Assembly: GCF_014697425.1 (NCBI RefSeq)
Contig: NZ_JACJRU010000013.1
Coordinates: 1-64,000 of the forward strand
Direction of reading: 5' to 3'
DNA: 64,000 nt
From: Nostoc sp. FACHB-110
GTDB lineage: Bacteria; Cyanobacteriota; Cyanobacteriia; Cyanobacteriales; Nostocaceae
Position 1 is the stretch's first letter, and each line of letters opens with the position of its first letter. The notes under the pieces were generated by a model that saw only the letters and a program-made list of their open reading frames with translations, was not told where the DNA came from and ran no database searches. A program made the translations under genes and the position numbers. This document shows positions 54,488-62,751 of this stretch, one piece after another.

Positions 54488-56281
54488 ATGTTGAAAAGTG
54501 ATTTTAAAAAAATTCTTTTTAAAAAAGATATCTTAGCTCTTTTAGATGATTTTGCTGTCAAAATTGAGAGTCAATTTACAATCGAAGATCCTGAAGGAAA
54601 AACGTTATACGGAAAAGCAAATCAAGCTGCGTCTAATAAATATCCAATAGAATTTTCTGGTGAATTAATCGGCTGGGTAAATGGCGCGCAAAACTCTGCT
54701 GGCGTAGTTTCATTACTAGTCTATGCAATGAAACAAGAACTTGAGAAAAGAAATCTAGCTTATGAATTACTAGAAAGATATCAAGAAATTGACTTGCTGC
54801 ATGATATTTCTATGCAAGTTACTGCTAGTTTAAACCTCAAACAAGTTTCTCGATTGTTGATTCAAGAAGCTAGTCAATTAATTCCCTCCACTGGTGGGGC
54901 TATTTTATTATTAGACAAGAAAAAAAATATCTTGGAAGTTTTGGCTGAGATTGGTGAGGATAGTTATCTACAACATCCAATCAAGTTAGGCGAAGGGCTG
55001 ATCGGTAGTATTGTACAGATAGGCAGAGGAGAAATCGTCAATAATATCGTATCTTATCCAAGATTGCTTGAGGAACCAAAACAATTTAATTCTCTGATTT
55101 GTGTGCCATTAAATCTTGACGAACTGGTTGCTGGCGCAATTGTCATTGGTAGCGAAAATTCTGTTAACTATACCAACCGAGACTTAAAACTATTAAGTAT
55201 ATTAGCCATGCAGGCGGGAGTGGCTATCCAAAAAGCTTTGATTTATGAACAAAGCTGTGAAACAGCTAAAATTGCCCAAATACAAGCTCAACAACTACAA
55301 AATACAATTCATGAATTACAGCAAACACAAGCGCAGTTAATTCAAAGTGAAAAGATGTCGAGTTTGGGCCAGTTAGTAGCAGGAATAGCCCATGAAATTA
55401 ATAATCCAGTCAACTTTATTAGTGGTAATATTAGCCATGCTCAACAGTATGTTGATGATTTATTACGTCTAATTGAGATTTACCAAAATAATTGTAATTA
55501 CATACCAGAAATTCAAACATTAGCAGAAGAGATTGATCTAGATTTTCTCACTAAAGATTTGCCGAAGCTAATTGGTTCGATGAATTTAGGAATTAAGCGC
55601 GTTCGTGAAATTGTTTTGTCTTTACGTAACTTTTCGCGTTCCGAACAAGCGCAAATGACAGCATCTGATATTCATGAAGGTATTGATAGTACACTGCTAA
55701 TCTTAAATAATCGCATCAAGACAGGCTGCGGAAAGTTTAGCATGGAAGTAGTGAAAAATTATGATGTATTGCCTTTAGTTGAGTGCTATCCTAGCCAACT
55801 AAATCAGGTATTTATGAATATCATTGCTAATGCGATCGATGCTTTAGAAGAGCAAGAAAAAGATGGTATTATTACTATTAGCACTTCATTAGAAAATGGC
55901 AAAGCATTAGCAAATTATCCCCATGCAGTGATTAAGATTCAAGATAATGGGCCGGGAATGAGTAAATCGGTATGCGATCGCCTCTTTGAACCTTTTTTCA
56001 CTACCAAACCAGTCAATAAAGGTACGGGCCTAGGAATGTCAATCTGTCGCAAAATTATCGAAAAGCACAACGGTAAAATTGAATGCCTCTCTGAACCCGG
56101 TAAAGGCACTATTTTCTGCATTCAAATCCCGATCAATTATCGCAAAAATCCTGATTTATCCAAAAAAGTCCTCAGTAAAGCTACCATTACCTTTCAACCA
56201 CCAATTAACACCGTCGGCGCACCCACACCTACAACAGTAGTTAATGGTACACCTGTAACAGTATTTACACCTGCCACTTGA
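54488..56281 (+). CDS. GAF-domain histidine kinase facing the CIS genes
   Basis: 597 residues, cytoplasmic: a short N-terminal region, GAF domain (about 103-250), coiled coil (about 255-295), dimerisation domain with the phospho-acceptor His302 (GIAHEINNPVNFI), and HATPase (N box NQVFMNIIANAIDAL, G1 DNGPGM, GTGLGM). No receiver is attached or adjacent. ATG 54488 has AAGGTGGG upstream; the 7-codon longer frame is less likely. The last about 29 codons are antisense to the PAAR gene (88-bp overlap), giving a Pro/Thr/Val tail (GAPTPTTVVNGTPVTV) beyond the normal kinase end. It lies between the two halves of the CIS locus and may regulate it. Confidence 0.88.
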   Translation: MLKSDFKKILFKKDILALLDDFAVKIESQFTIEDPEGKTLYGKANQAASNKYPIEFSGELIGWVNGAQNSAGVVSLLVYAMKQELEKRNLAYELLERYQEIDLLHDISMQVTASLNLKQVSRLLIQEASQLIPSTGGAILLLDKKKNILEVLAEIGEDSYLQHPIKLGEGLIGSIVQIGRGEIVNNIVSYPRLLEEPKQFNSLICVPLNLDELVAGAIVIGSENSVNYTNRDLKLLSILAMQAGVAIQKALIYEQSCETAKIAQIQAQQLQNTIHELQQTQAQLIQSEKMSSLGQLVAGIAHEINNPVNFISGNISHAQQYVDDLLRLIEIYQNNCNYIPEIQTLAEEIDLDFLTKDLPKLIGSMNLGIKRVREIVLSLRNFSRSEQAQMTASDIHEGIDSTLLILNNRIKTGCGKFSMEVVKNYDVLPLVECYPSQLNQVFMNIIANAIDALEEQEKDGIITISTSLENGKALANYPHAVIKIQDNGPGMSKSVCDRLFEPFFTTKPVNKGTGLGMSICRKIIEKHNGKIECLSEPGKGTIFCIQIPINYRKNPDLSKKVLSKATITFQPPINTVGAPTPTTVVNGTPVTVFTPAT

Positions 56282-56481
56282 GATGTAACTCGCGCCGCAG
56301 GTCTACCACCAATCAAAACCGTAAAAGACCCCATCACAATACTGCCAGTCACCACAGGCCCCGCCACTAAATCACCAACACAAGCTGCGGGTAAACCTAC
56401 AATTAAAACATTCGGCACACCAGGCCCAGTAATCGGATCGCCTGTGACAGTTAAATCAGTTAATCTTGCTGCGGGAAACAT
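56194..56481 (-). CDS. PAAR-domain spike tip protein of the CIS (Cis10)
   Basis: 95 residues of PAAR repeats: starts MFPAARLTDLTVTGDPITGP, then two GLPAACVGD / GRPAARVTS-type units and a VLIGG end. PAAR proteins cap the VgrG-like needle with a sharp metal-binding tip. It is the gene after cis8 (186-bp gap filled with repeats). Its 3' 88 bp overlap the end of the opposing kinase gene. No toxin extension is attached, so it is a plain tip rather than an effector. Confidence 0.9.
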   Translation of the reverse strand: MFPAARLTDLTVTGDPITGPGVPNVLIVGLPAACVGDLVAGPVVTGSIVMGSFTVLIGGRPAARVTSQVAGVNTVTGVPLTTVVGVGAPTVLIGG

Positions 56482-56587
56482 AATTTTTTAGGGAGTGGTG
56501 AGTTGGGAATAGGGGATGAGAAAGGGGAAAAGGAGGACAAGGTAGTTAAAGGTGATAACTAATCACCACCGACAAATTTCAGACTTC

Positions 56588-56624
56588 ACACTAGCCTGCG
56601 GCAAGCCACTGCGCGTCTACACAC
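56588..56624. repeat. 37-bp dispersed repeat, copy 2, with heptamer flanks
   Basis: CACTAGCCTGCGGCAAGCC then GCGCGTCTACA, embedded in ACTTCAC/ACTTCAT heptamers (56581-56668) between the PAAR and spike genes. Related to copies at 7064 and 59973. Confidence 0.75.
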
Positions 56625-56666
56625 TTCACACTTCAGACTTCACACTTCATACTTCATACTTCACAC

Positions 56667-58640
56667 TTAGCAATTCAACCGAATTATCCCGCCTAAAATG
56701 CCAACGGAAGCTGCACCGTTGATACTGACTGTAGCACCAGCATTGACACTAATTGAACTACCGGAATTAGCGGAAATTGCGCCGCCAGCATTAGCACTCA
56801 AAGAACCTCCAGATTGCACACTAATAGAACTACCAGATTGGATACTCACAGTTCCCGTCGTTCTCATTGTGATACCACTAGTTGTAAGTTCAATACTTGT
56901 ACCCCCTACAGTTAAAGAAATTTTTTGTATTGCAGTTAAAGCAATTTCACTACCGTTGACACTAATTTTATTCGCTGTCCCGGTTGTGCCAGATTTAACG
57001 GTGATGTCTCCTGTGGAAGTCAAGCTAATCGTTTTATTGCTGTCATCACAGCGAAATTTGTGACCGCCTGTAGTTTCTAACTCGGCAAATTTCTCGCTGT
57101 CATTCATTCGTAAGTTATGACCATCTACTGTTTGCAGATATGCGCCTTTTTTAGTAGTGCTTTTGTCTTCTTCAACAAATTGGAGTTTATGACCAACACG
57201 GGTTTTAAACGTCCGCAGGCGCACTTTGCCACTAACAACGCTATCAGCCACGGCTTCTGGTGGTGCGTCTGTGCCATTCCACACACCGCCAATGACGTAA
57301 GGACGATGTATATCACCGTGTTCAAAGGCGACTAAAACCTCATCGTTGATCTCTGGTAAACAGTCAAAACCTCTTCCTGGGCCTGCGCCCACACTCACAA
57401 CTCTTGCCCAATTACTTTCATGTTCTTCAGTTAAAGTCGGAAATTTCACTCGCACACGACCCCAACCTTTTGGGTCGTTGTTATTACTGACTACACCTAC
57501 TAATAGAGTTTGTCCTGCTTGCAGATGTGTTTGGGGTGAGAGGGTTGCTAATAAATCTCCTGAACGCAAACCTCGGACACTAAACTCGGTGACAAATTTT
57601 CGCTCATGAAACAGATGGCGAGTTTCAGTCACGTAGTAACTACCACTGTAATTGCCCATATCTGTCAATTTAATGACTTTCCCTGGCCTGATGTCGGGAT
57701 TTCCTTCACCGACAGCATCAGCCATAACAAACTCACCGCCTAGTTCATTACACAAAGCTTGGGCGATTTTTGCAGCTTCATTCACACTAAACACAGGCTG
57801 GTCTACCACAATCATTTTTGGCTTGACGGTGAATTTTGTGCTACTTGAACTGCCTTTGCCGTTATCTGTATCTGTAATCACCTGTTCTGTGGAGGCTGTA
57901 GAAACAATTGCCTTTTTGGTAGAGTAATCCCAGCCGCGTACTTCCACAGAACTAACTTGTTCTGCACTGCTAACACGAACCCGAAAGTTATGGATATCTT
58001 CTAACCATTTGAGTGATAAAGATTCGTTTTGGGCGGGTTGACGAAAGTTTAATTTACTATCCTGCACATATAATTCAAAGCCGAGGCGGGCGGCTCGTTC
58101 CCGCAAAAATTCCATATTGGTCTGATTTTCTTGAAAGACGTAATCATGAACAATAGTGGTAGAGGTAACTGTACCTGCTGTAATACCTGCTTCACCGATA
58201 ACTTGGTTTACCACATCGCTATCGGTGACATTTTGAAAGGAGCGATTATAACGTCCTCGGTGCAAGCGGTGGGACATATCATAGCCACGAATGATGATAG
58301 GAGCTTGAGAACCACTAGTGAACTCAGTTTCTATGGCGGTAATTTCCCCTTCTAATACGTAACCTTGCTCTGCATCTTCAAAATCTGCGTTTTGCGTTGT
58401 GCTGGAAATAAAGCCAATTTTAATTTTCTTACCAATAGCAAATAAACTTTGATGCTTCCAAGTTGCTTCTGTTGTCTGTCCTGGAAAGTAATCATTACGG
58501 ATTACTAAAGTAAACATTCCTGGTAGATGTAGACTCTCTTCAACTGTGATTTGCAAAATATCATTGAGCAAATCAGCAGAAGCATTAGTGTTATCAATTT
58601 GTAATAGTGGCTCAGGGATGTAAAGAACAGGCATACACAT
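56667..58640 (-). CDS. VgrG / gp27-gp5-like spike protein of the CIS (Cis8)
   Basis: 657 residues. The N-terminal gp27-like part (about 1-350; phage late-control D family, YDMSHRLHRGRYNRSFQNVT), the gp5 OB-fold (about 370-455; NDPKGWGRVRVKFPTLTEEH, SNWARVVSVGAG) and a C-terminal beta-helix needle (about 460-657) ending in Ser/Gly/Asn-rich repeats (SISVQSGGSLSANAGG). It is the central spike that pierces the target membrane. No enzymatic domain is fused. The first in-frame ATGs are at 58640 and 58634; the frame's TTG just before them is ignored. It is flanked by the tube-adaptor and PAAR genes in the canonical order. Confidence 0.92.
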   Translation of the reverse strand: MCMPVLYIPEPLLQIDNTNASADLLNDILQITVEESLHLPGMFTLVIRNDYFPGQTTEATWKHQSLFAIGKKIKIGFISSTTQNADFEDAEQGYVLEGEITAIETEFTSGSQAPIIIRGYDMSHRLHRGRYNRSFQNVTDSDVVNQVIGEAGITAGTVTSTTIVHDYVFQENQTNMEFLRERAARLGFELYVQDSKLNFRQPAQNESLSLKWLEDIHNFRVRVSSAEQVSSVEVRGWDYSTKKAIVSTASTEQVITDTDNGKGSSSSTKFTVKPKMIVVDQPVFSVNEAAKIAQALCNELGGEFVMADAVGEGNPDIRPGKVIKLTDMGNYSGSYYVTETRHLFHERKFVTEFSVRGLRSGDLLATLSPQTHLQAGQTLLVGVVSNNNDPKGWGRVRVKFPTLTEEHESNWARVVSVGAGPGRGFDCLPEINDEVLVAFEHGDIHRPYVIGGVWNGTDAPPEAVADSVVSGKVRLRTFKTRVGHKLQFVEEDKSTTKKGAYLQTVDGHNLRMNDSEKFAELETTGGHKFRCDDSNKTISLTSTGDITVKSGTTGTANKISVNGSEIALTAIQKISLTVGGTSIELTTSGITMRTTGTVSIQSGSSISVQSGGSLSANAGGAISANSGSSISVNAGATVSINGAASVGILGGIIRLNC

Positions 58641-58707
58641 TGGCAAGAGGTGATTGCCAATAGCCTAGAGAAGATATTGTGATACACGCTATTCCCCAAA
58701 GGTCGAA

Positions 58708-59229
58708 TTAACTGCGGCTACTTCTGCTGTCGCCAGTGCGGTCTACGCTGCTAGATGTCCCCATACCTGGCTGAGATATTGATTCATCCACTTCCTCTAG
58801 GGTGAGGTTAACTTTGGCACGTACTGGTGTACCGTCTGGTAAAAACAAAGTCAGGCTGTAGTTAAGAGATTGGACAAAACAGCGTAAATATTGCTGGTCG
58901 CCCCAAGTAAATATATATACGGGTGGCCTTTTTTCTTTACCTGCGCCAGCTTCAGCAAAGTTAACGGCTTTTTCAAATTTTTTCAGATGAGTGAGGACGC
59001 TAGTACCGCTTTCGTAGGTATCAAATATGATGTTATTAATACTGAGTTTGCATGGTTCTGGGTAAGCAAAACTAACTTTTGGTAAACCTCGCCCGGTACG
59101 CGCACCGCTACTTTTGGTCAAATTAATTTGCTGCGAGAAGTCTAACTGGCTGGGGTTAAACATAAACTCGATATCTGGCGCAGCTTGTTCTGTGGCAATG
59201 AGTTTTGCTTTGACTAAACGAGTTGTCAT
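58708..59229 (-). CDS. CIS tube-spike adaptor protein (Cis7-like)
   Basis: 173 residues with the CIS_tube N-terminal domain (MTTRLVKAKLIATEQ; IEFMFNPSQLDFSQQINLTK; GLPKVSFAYPEPCKLSINNI; FTWGDQQYLRCFVQSLNYSL). This subunit links the inner tube to the spike. Longer homologues carry a LysM domain; here the protein ends in a Ser/Arg-rich tail (SSSVDRTGDSRSSRS) with no LysM. ATG 59229 is chosen for homology; the 16-codon upstream extension is not conserved-looking. First gene of cis7-cis8-PAAR, starting 42 bp after a hairpin. Confidence 0.85.
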   Translation of the reverse strand: MTTRLVKAKLIATEQAAPDIEFMFNPSQLDFSQQINLTKSSGARTGRGLPKVSFAYPEPCKLSINNIIFDTYESGTSVLTHLKKFEKAVNFAEAGAGKEKRPPVYIFTWGDQQYLRCFVQSLNYSLTLFLPDGTPVRAKVNLTLEEVDESISQPGMGTSSSVDRTGDSRSSRS

Positions 59230-59270
59230 GGTTGGGGAGTGGTGATGAAATTTAGAAAGTAAAAAATAAA

Positions 59271-59326
59271 AAGGCAAAAGTAAAAAGGAACTAATCTTCT
59301 ACCTTTTGACTTTTTCCTTTTGCCTT
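59271..59326. terminator. Hairpin between the exported-protein gene and cis7
   Basis: AAGGCAAAAG (59271-59280) and CTTTTGCCTT (59317-59326) form a 10-bp stem that can extend inward through A- and T-rich flanks. It follows the stop of the minus-strand gene at 59345 and so separates it from the cis7-cis8-PAAR transcript. Same word as the terminator at 28338-28380. Confidence 0.6.
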
Positions 59327-59344
59327 ACTAGCCCCTATTGCCTA

Positions 59345-59836
59345 TTATTTTTGCTCAACTGTCAAGGTATACTTACGGTTCACATTAGGATTAAATGTGC
59401 CGACCCAAATTTGATAAATACCTTTTTTCCAGTTGCGATCGCTAATACTAGCATCTTTACTTCTACCAGTGTCATCGCCGCAACGAATTGTGTCATTGTC
59501 TGGGCCTTTAACTAGCAAAGTTGTATCGGTATTACCAGTGTTAACTAATATTGTTAGTTGCTCAAAGTCTTTTTCTAAAACCATTGTGTAATCTGGTTTG
59601 GGATCTGCGAAGCCAATACAAGCTTTTTTATCACGATCGCGGTTACTAATGGCAGATAAAGAGTAAGAACCACCTGTATAACCCGAAAATATACCTTGGG
59701 CAGGTTCAAAGCCCGGTGCTAGACTAAACCTACCAAAATTTGGTGTGTCTGCTATTACTGGTGTAGCAGTTACAACTGCTAAGATAGCTAAAACCCAGCC
59801 GATTCGCTTCTGAAGTCGGGGGCGACAGTCCTTCAT
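59345..59836 (-). CDS. Exported beta-rich protein of unknown function
   Basis: 163 residues with a signal peptide (about 1-30, ending VIADT) and a mature domain resembling pre-peptidase (PPC)-like or lectin-like folds: GGSYSLSAISNRDRDKKACIG, TILVNTGNTDTTLLVKGPDNDTIRCGDD, YQIWVGTFNP. The two Cys probably form a disulfide. Similar short proteins are frequent in cyanobacterial periplasm; no specific function known. It is separated from the CIS genes by a hairpin, so it is probably unrelated to them. Confidence 0.7.
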   Translation of the reverse strand: MKDCRPRLQKRIGWVLAILAVVTATPVIADTPNFGRFSLAPGFEPAQGIFSGYTGGSYSLSAISNRDRDKKACIGFADPKPDYTMVLEKDFEQLTILVNTGNTDTTLLVKGPDNDTIRCGDDTGRSKDASISDRNWKKGIYQIWVGTFNPNVNRKYTLTVEQK

Positions 59837-59945
59837 GGTAGCCCTCCAACAGGCTTTGATAATTGTATTTATATATACATATTCTAATTAATTTATTCCT
59901 GACGAATTTGATTTAACTGTGCCACATTAGGATGTGACACAAAAG

Positions 59946-60168
59946 TATGAAGTCTGAAGTCTGAAGTCTGAAGTGTGTAGACGCGCGGCGGCTTGCCACA
60001 GGCTAGTCTAAAGGGTAGTCCGCGTAGGTGGACTAACGTAAAATCAAGAGTTTTGTCCGTATCGCAACGATTTCAGTCGCTCTCATGCAAGATGTGAATC
60101 TTCATTTCATCCTTCATACTTCACACTTCACACTTCATACTTCATACTTCATCCTTCATACTTCATAC
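59946..60168. repeat. Repeat cluster: heptamers and inverted 37-bp repeat, copy 3
   Basis: Starts with TATGAAG/TCTGAAG heptamers (59946-59980), continues into an inverted copy of the 37-bp repeat (59973-60010), and ends with CTTCATA/CTTCACA heptamers (60101-60168) that reach the stop of the DUF3352 gene. The opposed heptamers can pair, which would form a large hairpin. No gene lies in 59837-60168. Confidence 0.75.
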
Positions 60169-61806
60169 TTATTCTTGCAGTTGTAAGAAAATACTGCCTT
60201 TGAGTGCGTTTGTTTCGCTACCGTAACTACTGACGGTGAGCGATCGCAAGTTGGTAAAAAATGGTTTACCTAAGACTTCTATGAGTTTTAAAACAGGGAT
60301 TTGCCTTTCTAACACTCCTTGAGTTTTTGCCCAATCTAGATATACATAGCCTTGATTGGGTTGGGGAATCGCTGCAACGCTATTTTGAAAATTGCGCTCG
60401 TCTAATAAAGATTTTTCTTTAGCTGCAAGAACTTGATTCATTGTGGCTAAGTCTGAGGCAAAAATTTCGTAATTTTCTAGGGTTGTATGTATTCCTTGGG
60501 CTTTGGCTTCAAGGGTGAATGAGGGTCTATCTTGAATTTGTGTTGGTTTAGCTGTTAACTCTGTCCAAGCAGAGATTTTTTGTTTATCTAAACTCAGGGT
60601 ACTACTGCTAAGTCCTTTTGAAGATGCGATCGCATCTAATTTGGCAATTCCTTCTGGTACTTCCTCGGTTTTTTCCACAACAAAAATCCAATCGGGGAGG
60701 ATTTGTCCTGTACGCGGTAAAAGTGCGATCGCATATTCTCCCTTCACCCAGCTAAAAACATCTTGATTAAAATTGATTCCCCAGGTTTTCTGCACTTCGG
60801 TTAATGGTTGTACCAAGCGGGAAATCACATCTGTTTCCGAACCAGAGATGGCTGTTTTAATTTGCGTCCAAAATTTAGCTAAATTACTGTCACCCAAGTT
60901 GCTTAAATTTGCACCGGAAATTGCCAAACCCGCCGATGCTGGAATATATTTCAACGCTTCTACTGGTTTTGTGAGTGGCGTTGTTGGTGGAGTTAGTTCG
61001 GATGTTGTTAAAAAGCTGGTTTCTGCTAATAAACCTTTAGAGTTCAAGCCTAAAGAAACAATTTGGCTATCGTAAGTGGGTTCTGCTAGTTCTAAACCTT
61101 GCCATTGGGCAATAATAGGAAAATTTAAGAAAGCCACAGCCAAAGAAGCTGATGGTAATTGCTGGAGAGCTTTTTGATATTGGGGAGAACTAGTTAAATT
61201 GAGGTCTGGTGCTTGGACGTTGTTAATTGCATCCTTGACAACGCTAGGATTATTAGCAAATAACACAAAGCCATCACCAACTACTGCGGCGGCGAGTTGG
61301 TTGTCGTAAAATACCTTCACGCCTTGATATTCTTCAGCGTCTAATTTCGCACCAGCTAATACCCGCTTTGAAAATAGCAATTCGACAAACTCACGGCTTT
61401 TGTCTTGTTGAGTGGTGGCTAAAGCCATGAGATATCCTGGCTGCTGTCCGTTAGCGGAATCACGGTCTAAATCTGTGGTAGTGACAGCTAGGGTAATTTC
61501 GTTTCCTAGCCAAGGCTGAATATCTTTTTGATACTCAATGCCACTTTTAGTCAATAAACTGGTTTTAATTTTAGAAATTTCCCCTTCTCGTTCTAAAGCT
61601 TGCAAACGGTCAGGGTTGGTGAGTAGCGACACCATGACCGGGGAAAGTTTTGACACAAAAATAGCTGCGCCAGGCTCGGAAGTTGTCGAGGTGACAATGT
61701 TCACTGGAGTTTTGCTAAAGAACCAAAAACCTGCGATCGCAATTAATACGAGTGCGATCGCACCAGCCGCTATAAAACCAAAAAATGAGCTTTGCCGATT
61801 CACCAT
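60169..61806 (-). CDS. DUF3352 family membrane-anchored protein
   Basis: 545 residues with one N-terminal membrane anchor (about 10-30, FIAAGAIALVLIAIAGFWFF) and a large outer domain of the DUF3352 family: GIEYQKDIQPWLGNEITLAV, LPSASLAVAFLNFP, INFNQDVFSWVKGEYAIALLP. Common in cyanobacteria, with no known function. It stands alone upstream of the exported protein gene; the divergent rhodanese gene lies across a 223-bp spacer. Confidence 0.85.
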   Translation of the reverse strand: MVNRQSSFFGFIAAGAIALVLIAIAGFWFFSKTPVNIVTSTTSEPGAAIFVSKLSPVMVSLLTNPDRLQALEREGEISKIKTSLLTKSGIEYQKDIQPWLGNEITLAVTTTDLDRDSANGQQPGYLMALATTQQDKSREFVELLFSKRVLAGAKLDAEEYQGVKVFYDNQLAAAVVGDGFVLFANNPSVVKDAINNVQAPDLNLTSSPQYQKALQQLPSASLAVAFLNFPIIAQWQGLELAEPTYDSQIVSLGLNSKGLLAETSFLTTSELTPPTTPLTKPVEALKYIPASAGLAISGANLSNLGDSNLAKFWTQIKTAISGSETDVISRLVQPLTEVQKTWGINFNQDVFSWVKGEYAIALLPRTGQILPDWIFVVEKTEEVPEGIAKLDAIASSKGLSSSTLSLDKQKISAWTELTAKPTQIQDRPSFTLEAKAQGIHTTLENYEIFASDLATMNQVLAAKEKSLLDERNFQNSVAAIPQPNQGYVYLDWAKTQGVLERQIPVLKLIEVLGKPFFTNLRSLTVSSYGSETNALKGSIFLQLQE

Positions 61807-62029
61807 AAAGCTATTAAATACCTAGTTTCACAGCCATTTAAGCAGAATTAATGAACAGGGTGTAAGGGTGTGATAGATAGGTAAATAGAATATTCGTTTC
61901 CCCTTTACCCCTACACCCAGCCTGAACACACAATCTTGAGACTAAGCCGAAATTACTGAGAATGGATGCTCATGCTAAGGAGAAGATTTTCTGTCAACAT
62001 AAATATATAGGATCGTTTACAAAAACTTC

Positions 62030-62389
62030 ATGACAGATCAATCCTTTGGGCAAGCTATGACTCAGATTAGTGTAGAAGAATTAGCCGAACGTTTAGCGGC
62101 TGGCGATGCAAATATTCAGTTAGTAGATGTGCGCGAACCGCAAGAATTAGCGATCGCCCGCCTACCAGGGTTTGTTAACTTACCTTTGAGTGAATACGCC
62201 AACTGGAACCAAAAAATTTTCGCTATGTTAAATCCAGAGGCAGAAACCCTCGTCCTTTGCCACCACGGCGTTCGTTCGGCTCAGATGTGTCAGTGGTTAG
62301 CTTCTCAAGGATTTACTAACGTCAAAAATATTGCAGGTGGTATTGCTGCTTATTCGCAACTAGTTGACCCCACAGTTCCCCAATATTAG
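62030..62389 (+). CDS. Single-domain rhodanese
   Basis: 119-residue sulfurtransferase-like domain: ISVEELAERL, LVDVREPQEL, and the active loop LCHHGVRSAQM with Cys77, followed by GFTNVKNIAGGIAAYS. Such proteins carry persulfide sulfur or act in arsenate or thiol metabolism; the substrate is not readable. A second in-frame ATG (codon 10) is possible. Cytoplasmic. Confidence 0.9.
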   Translation: MTDQSFGQAMTQISVEELAERLAAGDANIQLVDVREPQELAIARLPGFVNLPLSEYANWNQKIFAMLNPEAETLVLCHHGVRSAQMCQWLASQGFTNVKNIAGGIAAYSQLVDPTVPQY

Positions 62390-62751
62390 TCAATACTTAT
62401 TATCCTTTACACCCTACACCCTACTCCCCAGTCCCCATTCCCCATAATCAGCATTTACCCTGACGACATTTAACTTAAATGGTGAGAAAAATAAGTATCT
62501 AGCAATACAACTTACTTTGGTAATTTGTGGGAAGATACTTAATAATTTAAAAAATTAAAGTTTTTCACCAGCTTTTTAGCTGAAAAGATTAATAAGTTCG
62601 GAATTAGCAATTTAATTAATGTTGCTATAGGTAACTGTATTAAAAATAGAAATTTTGCTATCTTAATTAACTAATATTAATCTTTTGTTGCATTAGCTCA
62701 AATAATTTTTTTCAAATTTTTCTTAAATTTGCTTTCAGCAATAGGCACTTT
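62390..62751. other. Spacer upstream of hrcA, no gene seen
   Basis: 362 bp. The first part has CCCTACACCCTAC-type simple repeats; the rest is very A+T-rich and probably holds the hrcA promoter. I looked for a CIRCE element (TTAGCACTC-N9-GAGTGCTAA) and did not find one. Confidence 0.55.

Noticed and set aside
56194..58640. Type VI secretion system
   Set aside because: VgrG and PAAR occur in T6SS, but TssJLM, TssK, ClpV and TssBC are absent, and the Cis7-, J- and gpI-like genes point to the extracellular/thylakoid CIS lineage.
42748..59229. Active prophage
   Set aside because: Only baseplate and spike genes are present; there are no capsid, terminase, integrase, lysis or replication genes and no att-like repeats. 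A contractile injection system fits better.
62390..62751. CIRCE operator upstream of hrcA
   Set aside because: No TTAGCACTC-N9-GAGTGCTAA or close variant is seen in the spacer.
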